Origin: Papaver somniferum
Lineage: Eukaryota > Streptophyta > Magnoliopsida > Ranunculales > Papaveraceae
Length of the DNA: 64,000 nt
Assembly (NCBI RefSeq): GCF_003573695.1
Contig: NC_039358.1
Coordinates: 15,004,637-15,068,636 of the forward strand
Reading direction: 5' to 3'
The position numbers and the translations under genes were made by a program. Shown here piece after piece: positions 57,336 through 64,000 of this stretch; the stretch's first letter is position 1; every line of letters begins with the position of its first letter. The notes beneath the pieces are model-generated. The model searched no databases. It was not told the origin of the DNA and saw nothing but the letters and a program-made list of their open reading frames with translations.

Positions 57336-58466
57336 GAGAACTCTAGCAACTGGGAAACCTAATCCCCACACATTTTGTGTGATACTAGTTGTGCTAAGCT
57401 AGAGACGATTCTCCTTTAACCTTTGGTTTCTTCTTCTAAACCAGGTTAACAACTTAAGACTTCATTGGGATTCTGAAGCCAGACCGATACTACTTTTCTT
57501 GTAGTTGTGTGATCTGATCTTGCTGTTTCTATCGTACGAGTACAATTGTAATAATTGGCTTGAGATTTCTATCTCCGATAGGCAAGATAAAATGTAATCA
57601 TAAACATCTCCGTCTCATCGTTTGTGATTCCACAATATCTTTTTTCGCTGCGTCGATTAAGAATATTGTAAGGTGATTGATAATACTAGGATGTTCTTAG
57701 GGAATATAAGACCGGTTTATCAATTAGTTCCTGTTCACCTTGATCTATCAAAAGACGGATCAAAACTCATATGTATCTTCGTGGGAGACGGATTTATCTA
57801 TTATCGTATACTTTTCTGTGTGATTCAGATTTGTTTATTAAAGTCTTCGACTTTGGGTCGTAGCAACTCTTAGTTGTGGGTGAGATCAGCTAAGGGAATC
57901 AAGTACGTAGCATCCTGCTGGGATCAGAGACGTATGAGCATAATTGTACCTTGGATCAGTGTTAGATTGGTTGGGGTTCAACTACAGTCCAGACCGAAGT
58001 TAGCTTGGAGTAAGCTAGTGTCTGTAGCGGCTTAATACAGGTGTGTTCAATCTGGACTAGGTCCCGGGGTTTTTCTTCATTTGCGGTTTCCTCGTTAACA
58101 AAATTCTGGTGTCTGTGTTATTTCTTTTCCGCATTATATTTGTTTATATAATTGAAATAATACAGGTTGTACGTTTTTCAATCAATTAGAATATCCAACC
58201 TTTTGGTTGTTGATTTAAATTGATTGACACTTGGATATTGGTCTTTGGTACCATCCAAGTTATCTCTCTCTGATAAAGACTCGCAGATTTCTATTTTCCT
58301 GAGTATAGATCAAATCGAGAGATTGAGATAAAAACTCTTTGATATACTTTTTATCTAGATTGAGTCTGACTGTCTAGTTGATTCTCTAGAAAGTATATTG
58401 GAGTTTGTCCATACAGATTGCTAAGAGAAATATTGGGTGTGGTTGTTAGACCCCGGCTTTTTCAAT

Positions 58467-58478
58467 TGGTATCAGAGC
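58467..58478 (+). other. C3 primer binding site (initiator tRNA-Met)
   Basis: TGGTATCAGAGC lies two bases after the LTR end, the standard Ty1/copia arrangement. Confidence 0.92.
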
Positions 58479-58924
58479 AGGCAAACACGTTTAAGACCTT
58501 ACAAGTCTGTGTTTGTAGCGATCTGACTCTATGGACAAGAGTACTATCTCTGATAAATGCGTCACCAGAAATAAAAAGTTTTGTCTCGTCTAGTACTATT
58601 AAAGTTAAAGGTTCTTCAATCTCGAATATAGATGAACCTTTGTGTTCTGAAAAGACAGACAAACACTGACATGTGTGATTCCGATTACCCTTCAAAAGAT
58701 ACCATCTCCATTAATGAACGGGAAACAGCTGAAGAGAGTGAATTGATTCTAAATATTGCTAGAATCCAAGCTGATAGATTTAATAAGTTGAAACACCATG
58801 CCAATGTTCTTCTTGGTGTAATAAGAGACTGAAAATTCAAAGAAAATACTGAAGATCATTCTTCACGTATGACTCTTGAGGCTAGCCTGAAAAAGGATGC
58901 CTTGGAAATTGAACATCGCTTAAC

Positions 58925-59562
58925 TCTCTATTCAAGGATGCTCTAAGCAGTCTAATATACCAAGTACTTCTGCTACGACTGAAAACGTTCCTAAACCAGA
59001 AGTAAAATCAGAATCTCTTCCTGAAAGAAATGATGTGATTGTGTCTTCTACACCATATGGAAGAAAAAAGTCTCCTAACAATGGTTATAAAACTGTTTCT
59101 CCTGATCTCCTTTTTGATCAGAAAGTATGTCTCTTTTGTGATTCAAAAGAACATGTTGAACGAGAGAGAAAATCCAGGTTGAATGACAAATATCTTGATC
59201 GTCTTCAACACACCTTAGATTTGATTCTTGAAGGTGTAACTGACATTCGCGTGTCTAAACCAATTGGTTTGAGTACTCGCCCTGTGTTCTATACCAGGAA
59301 GGTCAGTTCAAGATGTTCCTCAAATGTTCAAAAGAGAGACAGTCTTCCTAAATCATTTCATCGAAGAAGAGTTCATAAATCTCCTTATGATAGAAAGAAA
59401 AATGATGTTGTTCTCGATGTGAAAAAAGAACCAGAAGAAAGAAGCAAAGATGGCGAAGACAATCTAAAAATGATAATTGAAGGGTATAAAGATATTGTCG
59501 ACAGGTTGTCATCCTCCTCAAATCAAAATTCTTTGGGTAAGAACTCAAACTATGTCTCGTAG
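58925..59562 (+). pseudogene. C3 gag-like frame with damaged zinc knuckle
   Basis: The frame is open from about 58925 without an ATG near the start; the piece from 59035 has 175 residues. A knuckle-like CLFCDSKEHVERER has the spacing CX2CX4HX4, but its last Cys is Arg. The rest is basic and serine-rich (RKVSSRCSSNVQKRDSLPKS), with an acidic, coiled-coil-like end. Upstream pieces at 58650-58850 (other frames) also look like degraded gag. No capsid domain is recognisable. Confidence 0.5.
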
Positions 59563-60107
59563 TTTGATGACAGTAAGTTTTATGATAATTTCTCACATCA
59601 AAAGGGATCTCTCTCTAAATTCAGAAGAAAAACGAGACTCGATCATAAACACAATTATTTTAATGAGCTTAAAGCTCGTACTTGTGCTAATTAATCACAA
59701 GGGATAAGAACTTGCTCATAAAAATCCTGTTGAGCAGGATGGGTAAAAATCATGTATACTATGGAAATTTTGTATTCTGATTAGTTGAGCTATCTTCTTA
59801 TCGTCTATAGCTAAACTAGTGTCTGCAGACAATATTGCCTAAAAATTATTTGTGTGTCTAGTATTGTTTCTCTCTTTGCGATTCTTATTGCCTGCTACAC
59901 TTGTGCTCTAAACTTCTTCATCAAGGTCATGAAATTTATTGAGTCGTGTATGAGTCTATCATGTAGCAAAAGTTTTTTGTTGTTTTTTCTTTGAGGGTCA
60001 TGTTGTGTTCGTATGTGTACACGGTTACCATCACGGGTCAACAGTTTGTAAACCCTAACGACCTTCTTCCATAAGAAACCCTTAAATACCAAAACCTTGA
60101 GTCACGT

Positions 60108-60554
60108 TTGCATACTCGTGGTTATTTTGGGTTGTCAAGAATGTCTTCCTCTTCACATGCTTGGGGATTTGCTAAAGGTTTTCTTGATAAAGGTATTGGT
60201 TTTGAGTCCAAAGGGAGGAAGAAAAGAACTCTTGTTGAAGATGATCATCCCAATGCCTCATGTTACTTTGCCTACACACATGAGGATGTCGAGAAAGAGG
60301 AGATGATCTCTGCCGAAGTGGTTCATGATTTTCTTAAATACTTTAAGGAATCTAAACTTCAGCTTGTTGATACCTTGAAAAGTCTTGATGTGTTGAAAAC
60401 TGAGTTGGAAAAGGTTACCACTCACCTTGGTCTCATAAAATCTCATATCAATGATCTTCACAAAGATAATTTCTTCTATGAAGGTGCAAGGGATGCTGTC
60501 AGTCACAAGCTCAAAGATCTCAAGACTCATGAAAGTTCTGAACCGTATATGTGA
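60108..60554 (+). CDS. C3 internal ORF, 148 residues, unknown function
   Basis: It starts MHTRGYFGLSRMSSSSHAWG; a second Met at residue 12 is a possible start. The middle is charged, and the C-terminal 80 residues (FLKYFKESKLQLVDTLKSLD and onward) look like a coiled coil. No family recognised. It lies between the gag-like frame and the 3' repeats of a pol-less element, where accessory or leftover sequence is expected. Possibly not expressed. Confidence 0.4.
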   Translation: MHTRGYFGLSRMSSSSHAWGFAKGFLDKGIGFESKGRKKRTLVEDDHPNASCYFAYTHEDVEKEEMISAEVVHDFLKYFKESKLQLVDTLKSLDVLKTELEKVTTHLGLIKSHINDLHKDNFFYEGARDAVSHKLKDLKTHESSEPYM

Positions 60555-61104
60555 TTGTAGTTCTTGTTCGGCCATAGCACTGGAGTCCGTTTTTTCTAGC
60601 TTGTTGATTTTAGTTTTCCTAGTAAATATTCTATTTTTCTTGTTTTGCTTAGAAGAATAACTAGAGTTTGGAATATCCATTATTGCAATTACACATAGCT
60701 ATGTCCAACGTTTTCATCTTCATGTTTTTAGATTTATTGGTTTAAATTCTAAATTTGTTTGGAAGATGATTTTTGCAGTATTAATCTTTATGGTTTTATA
60801 TATTGCAATATTGTTATGGGATATGTGTGTTTACATCCATGAACTTAATTGTCCCATACTTTGTCAAAAGTAAAGTCGTTCGTGAGTTAATATGTAAGTA
60901 TTGATGAAAGAATGAATTGACTTTTGACAAATACAAAAGTTAAGCCTATTATGTCAATTTTGATGGAAGATAGGTTAAAATCTTTTGTTTTCAAGGATTA
61001 TGTCTATTGGTTGTCATTGTGCAAATGGTGATAGAAAAATAGAATGAATCCTTGTGTATTACGCAGTAATTGATCTTCCCTGATCCATATTTTATATATT
61101 ACTG

Positions 61105-61530
61105 TGAGGCTCCGTAATGTGTCTTATGTTGAGCACTAAACAACCAAGTTGATTACTTTTATGATTAGCTTTGTTGTTGTTCCGTGAGATATTTTATGTC
61201 GAGCATCTTGAACTAAATTAATCATCTTGTTTGGTTATTTAGTTATGACTCCGTAAGTTTTCTTATGTTTGAGCATTTTTGACTGATTTGATTATTTTCA
61301 TGATTAACTTAGTCATTGCTCCATAGATTCTCTTATGTCGAGTATGAAAAATTAAATTGATTACTTTTGTGATTAGTTTAATTGTGTATTTCGATTAGAT
61401 TAATTATGGGTTTTCTTGTGAGTAATCTAATTGAGTGTTTTTAAGTCTCCATAAGTTTACTTGTGTTGAGCATTTCCAATTAAGTAAATCATGGGTTCTC
61501 TTATGATTAATTTAATTGAGTCTTTTGGAT
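61105..61530. repeat. About 69-bp degenerate tandem repeats in C3 3' region
   Basis: Units start near 61110, 61180, 61247, 61318, 61388 and 61446, with a core like CTCCGTAAGTTTTCTTATG, then TTGAGCAT and an AT-rich TTGATTACTTTTATGATTAG. Units are 70-80 percent alike by eye. The array sits between the ORF and the polypurine tracts. Confidence 0.75.
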
Positions 61531-61862
61531 TCAAATTCATACTTGTATGTAGTTTGTTATGTCCAAAGAAATCCTTATTTTCTTTTTGAAATTAAGGTCG
61601 CTCTTGTTGTTCTTTCGGAATGACATAAAATGGGGGAGATTTCTTCTGAACTTGTGCTTAATTGCCAAATCTTTATGGGGAGTGCAGCTGTGGAATATTT
61701 TAACGGTTATTTTGTATCTTCATAGACTCCTTGATGAATGCATTTAGCTTCGGCTTTATGATTGTATCTAAATAATATGATATATGCTTTCTTTTGGTCA
61801 TGAAATGTCTCTTTAGGAAATTTCATTAGGATCCCGTTCTTGTACCTTTGCCAATTTTATTG

Positions 61863-62256
61863 ACAAAAAGGAGGAGAATTAATATGTAGTTCACACTACA
61901 AATACATATGGTTTTCAGATCATTATGTAAGGGGGAGTGGTTTCCATGTGAGATGGAGTATTGACTAAGGGGGAGTGACATATCACCATAGTATTATTGT
62001 TAAAGTTGTAATACAAATGAACTTTGACGCTGTGAATGATACTATAACACTGTATAACAATGATTGAGAACTCTTGTTTTCTCGTTGTTACAGCTACGTA
62101 TTTTTAACAATGGTGATAGTACTTGGAAGTGACGAAGATTTCAAGTAACGTTGAAGATTAGGCATGTGGAATAGGAGCTACAAAAGTTTATTTATATATT
62201 TTTTGTATTCCATATGTATTGATAGTTCTGTCACTAAAATTGACAAAGAGGGAGAT
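61863..62256 (+). other. C3 polypurine tracts, reiterated
   Basis: TTGACAAAGAGGGAGAT at about 62240-62256 touches the 3' LTR and is the tract in the expected place. A near-copy, TTGACAAAAAGGAGGAG, lies at about 61860-61876, and TAAGGGGGAGTG occurs twice, at 61928-61939 and 61966-61977. The arrangement suggests that the 3' end region was duplicated or that extra priming sites exist. Confidence 0.65.
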
Positions 62257-64000
62257 TGTGAGAGCAATGCTCGGTCGAACTCGCATGCGTTGCTATCTCA
62301 AGCATGTTTATCAATGTTAGTGATCAAAACTATAATTCTTGATTTCTAGTCTACTATAGCTAAGGTCTCAGACTAGGATAGAAAGTGTAGTTGAGCTCAA
62401 GAACTCCATGGAAATCATCATACAAGACGAAGGACTGCTCAAGGAACTGGTGGATCTTCATCGACTAAAAGGTATGTGGAGACTTGAACTTATCTATCAC
62501 TCAAAAGTCTATTTATCTCCTATCTTGAGACAAAATTCGTTTTGCTATATAGACTTAGATTATACACATTTGGTATTTCGAGCCGAGTTTACCTCGCCTA
62601 TCTATTTCTCGAAATATGTGTTGGTAAAGCTTTCGCTTTAGCCAAGTTCATCTTTACCTAGTGACGAAAGCCATGTTATGTTTCAATTACTTTGACAATT
62701 GCTCTGACGAGAAATGGTTTGTGAATAACAACTATATAGCGTCCTCTAAGAATGTTTCAATGAATGAAATGAGAGTTTAGACTATATAACCATTTGGAGG
62801 ATATGAGCATTCTTGTGGAAACACATATATGTATAAGTCCTTATTGCTTGAACCGAAGTTTGCGAACTTTGTTGATCAAGTGAAACAGAAAAGTGCGCGA
62901 GCTAAGTCCGCGAACTGGCGAAGTTCTCAAACCCGAGAATTTCTGCTGGAGTTTGTGAACTCCATCCGGGAACTTAAGTCTGCGACCCCAGTCCGCGAAC
63001 TTGAGTAGGTTATGTCTAAAAATGATGTTTAGTGAACTTATCTTTATAAACTAAGGAATGCAATTGCAAACCGTATCTATAGAGTTCATGAACCGATTCA
63101 TGTGAATCAAGTCGTTTTTGCTTCAATTGTGTCTTGTGTAGTACATAAGATTTCCTTGCAATTGAACAACTCTCTAACTAGTTCATTTGAGTCATTTGCA
63201 CTAGTTATGGTGAGGAAGAATATGGTTGATATGAAAGTGATCATATGGCTAACCATTTGGTTAACTATTGTTGAATCAACTAATGTACAAGTTTGGGTAC
63301 GGTTACACAAGCCCAGGAACGTGCATTTCATTTGTGTATAACAAGCTATGTTTTCGATATAACGGTTGATAAATATTAGCTTGAATCTAATCAGGTTTTC
63401 ATCTAACGGTGAATATTTAATGCTTTGTTACTGAGCTAACATTGATTGCAAACCATGATTTCAAAGACTATATAAGGGAGAACTCTAGCAACTGGGAAAC
63501 CTAATACCCACACATTCTGTGTGATACTAGTTGTGCTAAGCTAGAGTAGATTCTCCTTTAACCTTTGGTTTCTTCTTATAAACCAGGTTAACGACTTAAA
63601 GACTTCATTGGGATTGTGAAGCTAGACCAATACTATTTTTCTCGTAGTTGTGTGATCTGATCTTGTTGTTTCTATCGTACGAGTACAATTGTAATAATTG
63701 GCTTGAGATTTCTATCTCCTATAGGCAAGATAAAAATTAATCATAAACATCTTCGTCTCATCGTTTGTGATTCTACAATATCTTTTTTCGCTGTGTCGAT
63801 TAAGACTATTGTGAGGTGATTGATAATACTAGGCTGTTCTTCAGGAATATAAGACCGGTTTATCAATTAGTTCCTATTCACCTTGATTTATCAAAAGACG
63901 GAACAAAACTCATAGGTATATTCATGGAAGTTGGATTTATCTATTATCGTAGACTTTTCTGTGTGATACAGATTTGTTTATTAAAGTCTTCGACTTTGGG
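62257..64000 (+). repeat. C3 3' LTR, cut by window end
   Basis: It starts TGTGAGAGCAATGCTCGG, two bases different from the 5' LTR start within the first 12, and stays collinear to the window end. TATA box at 63469-63477. Confidence 0.9.

Larger units (their letters stand above)
56103..58464 (+). repeat. C3 5' LTR (2362 bp)
   Basis: It runs from TGTTAGAGCATTGCTCGG to CCCCGGCTTTTTCA. The TATA box is at 57327-57335 and the CGCGAAC island at 56700-56880. It is nearly identical to the visible part of the 3' LTR, with scattered substitutions and small indels (one clear case: a 20-bp GTACGCGAACCCAGTCCGCG block present here and shortened there). Confidence 0.9.
56103..64000 (+). mobile_element. C3, copia relative without pol, runs past the window end
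   Basis: The 5' LTR is 56103-58464, the primer site 58467-58478, the internal region 58479-62256, and the 3' LTR starts at 62257 and is cut by the window end about 0.6 kb before its expected end. The internal region is only 3.8 kb with gag-like ORFs and no integrase or reverse transcriptase. It inserted into the chromodomain gypsy pol; the 5 bp before it are ATTTG. It uses the same LTR family as C0, C1 and C2. Confidence 0.88.

Noticed and set aside
1..64000. tRNA or rRNA genes
   Set aside because: Only the short primer-site sequences complementary to tRNA 3' ends were found; no cloverleaf or rRNA-like stretch was recognised by reading.

Overview
The window is intergenic plant DNA made almost entirely of nested LTR retrotransposons. 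I find no host gene with a complete, convincing coding structure, no rRNA or tRNA gene and no CRISPR array. The lineages present (Athila/Tat-like and chromodomain Ty3/gypsy, Ty1/copia with an initiator-Met-tRNA primer site, and a plant mobile domain gene) show a flowering plant. The LTR families remind me of Ranunculales/Papaveraceae genomes, but that is a low-confidence impression.

Layout. The backbone is an old minus-strand Athila-like element, G1. Its pieces are a probable 3' LTR (1738-2049, 10849-about 11039), 3' UTR (11040-11161, 29896-30990), pol (30994-33614, 48221-49250), gag (about 49283-50827), primer site (52110-52127) and a probable 5' LTR from 52133. G1 is split by later insertions. 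(1) C1, a minus-strand copia element at 2050-10843, has 5-bp target duplications ATGCC. It is itself scrambled by a minus-strand gypsy element, X, with a tRNA-Arg-type primer site. (2) C2 is a copia solo LTR with outer ends 11162 and 29890 and duplication CCTAG. (3) Inside C2 lies T (12195-28437, duplication TTAAC), a plus-strand tandem array of four LTRs and three differently deleted internal regions of a non-autonomous Athila/Tat-like element. (4) Y (33615-48215), a plus-strand gypsy element, sits inside G1 pol. Y has gag, a dead protease and only the C-terminal end of integrase, and it carries a multi-exon plant mobile domain (PMD) gene in antisense. Right of G1 come a copia LTR fragment (52905-53191), a 3' half of a chromodomain gypsy element (53192-56102), and C3 (56103 to beyond the window end), a plus-strand copia relative with gag-like ORFs but no pol.

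How the parts relate. Each insertion is dated relative to its host by the sequence it interrupts, and four sets of flanks are still readable. Most coding regions are broken by stops, several of which are C-to-T type changes. The most unusual items are the single-insertion multi-LTR array with mosaic LTRs, the antisense PMD gene with its own TATA box and phase-0 introns, the regularly spaced GC-rich hairpins in the Y LTR, and complementary AGCCCA/TGGGCT blocks on the two sides of the T-element primer site.
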